NCBI GenBank assembly: GCA_047619485.1
Contig: JBLHKE010000513.1
Span: 1 to 5,805 of the forward strand
Origin: JBLHKE01 sp047619485
GTDB taxonomy: Bacteria > Verrucomicrobiota > Verrucomicrobiia > Verrucomicrobiales > DEV007
Length of the DNA stretch: 5,805 nt
Reading direction: 5' to 3'
The translations under genes were made by a program, and so were the position numbers. Positions 5,211 through 5,805 of the stretch are shown here, piece after piece. The notes beneath the pieces are model-generated. The model saw nothing but the letters and a program-made list of their open reading frames with translations. It did no database searches and was not told the origin of the DNA. The stretch's first letter is position 1; every line of letters starts with the position of its first letter.

Positions 5211-5805
5211 ATGAAAAAAACGTCCTACGGCAACTCCCGCCGCCACTTCCTCAAATCCGCCACCGCCGGTCTCGCCGCACCACTCATCCTGCCGAAGCTC
5301 GGGTGGGGTGCAGATTCTTCCCCTAACGGAAAACTCCAACACGCCGCCATCGGCGTTGACGGCCAGGGCTGGAGCGACCTCACTCAGATCGCCAGCCACC
5401 CACAGTGCGAGGTCGTTGCTATCTGCGACGTCGACACCGCGCGCATGGCCAAGGCCGCAGCGAAATTCCCCAACGCTCGTAAGTACCAAGACTGGCGCGA
5501 ACTGCTCGAGAAAGAGGGTGACAAGATCGACTCTGTCAACGTCACCGTGCCCGACCACATGCACGCGCCCATCAGCATCAGCGCAATGAATTTGGGCAAG
5601 CACTGCTACACCGAAAAACCACTCACCCACGAGGTCTACGAGGCGCGCCAGATGCGCCTCGCCGCCGAGAAATCCGGTGTCGTCACGCAGATGGGCAACC
5701 AGATCCACTCGTCGATCGAGTACCGTTCCGCCGCCATCATGGTGCAGCAGGGCGTCATTGGTAAAATCAAAGAAGTCCACGCCTGGAGCGGCGCGAAGTT
5801 TCCAC
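5211..5805 (+). CDS. Tat-exported Gfo/Idh/MocA-family oxidoreductase, 5' part
   Basis: The frame is open to the window edge, giving the first 198 residues of a protein usually of 400-480. Residues 8-15 (NSRRHFLK) are a twin-arginine motif, followed by the hydrophobic stretch SATAGLAAPLILP, so the folded enzyme is exported by the Tat system. The Rossmann fold starts at KLQHAAIGVDGQGWSDL (41-57, Gly48/Gly51/Gly53 for the dinucleotide), the second strand ends in CDVD (72-75), which selects the ribose, and EKPL at 135-138 holds the family's catalytic Lys136. MGNQIHSS (161-168) begins the C-terminal substrate domain. Members oxidise or reduce sugars and cyclitols with NAD(P); the substrate cannot be deduced. 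Such exported copies are abundant in Verrucomicrobiota and Planctomycetota. The ATG at 5211 is set by the Tat signal; no Shine-Dalgarno motif precedes it. Confidence 0.95.
   Translation, partial: MKKTSYGNSRRHFLKSATAGLAAPLILPKLGWGADSSPNGKLQHAAIGVDGQGWSDLTQIASHPQCEVVAICDVDTARMAKAAAKFPNARKYQDWRELLEKEGDKIDSVNVTVPDHMHAPISISAMNLGKHCYTEKPLTHEVYEARQMRLAAEKSGVVTQMGNQIHSSIEYRSAAIMVQQGVIGKIKEVHAWSGAKFP

Noticed and set aside
5142..5780. 212-codon open frame on the - strand at the right end
   Set aside because: It is antisense to the Tat-exported Gfo/Idh/MocA gene, whose motifs are unmistakable.

Overview
The window looks like chromosomal DNA of a GC-rich, Gram-negative environmental bacterium, most probably of the Planctomycetota-Verrucomicrobiota group, with Verrucomicrobiota favoured. 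The signs are a twin-arginine-exported Gfo/Idh/MocA oxidoreductase at the right edge, a secreted protein with thrombospondin-type-3-like Asp/Asn repeats and a beta-rich tail typical of verrucomicrobial exported proteins, a secreted protein with MORN-type repeats, and A-rich leaders that often lack a Shine-Dalgarno motif. The assignment is inferred from gene content; there is no rRNA or marker gene here.

Left block (1-1597, + strand): a perfect 14-bp palindrome of the TetR-operator type, an isochorismatase-like cysteine hydrolase, a broken NTF2-like (DUF1348) gene that has lost its ATG and its C-terminal half, a short very basic hypothetical protein, a classical thioredoxin, and a strong hairpin. 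The close spacing and common direction suggest one transcription unit. By analogy with similar clusters it may be a TetR-controlled electrophile or redox stress operon; this is inference.

Centre (1598-3572, + strand): a non-coding stretch of about 275 bases, then two tandem paralogues of the Hcp fold (the type VI secretion tube protein), both carrying Sec signal peptides. The second also has an Asp-rich TSP3-like segment and an extra C-terminal beta domain. No other type VI gene is in the window. The pair ends at a textbook intrinsic terminator. These two genes are the most unusual content of the window.

Right (3660-5805): a - strand gene for an exported heavy-metal-associated (HMA) domain joined to MORN-type repeats, divergent from a + strand gene for a zinc-ribbon, proline/glutamine-rich, three-helix membrane protein. 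A 16-bp inverted repeat lies in the 93-bp divergent gap. After another strong hairpin comes the 5' part of a Tat-exported Gfo/Idh/MocA oxidoreductase, cut by the window edge. No tRNA, rRNA, CRISPR array or transposase gene was seen.
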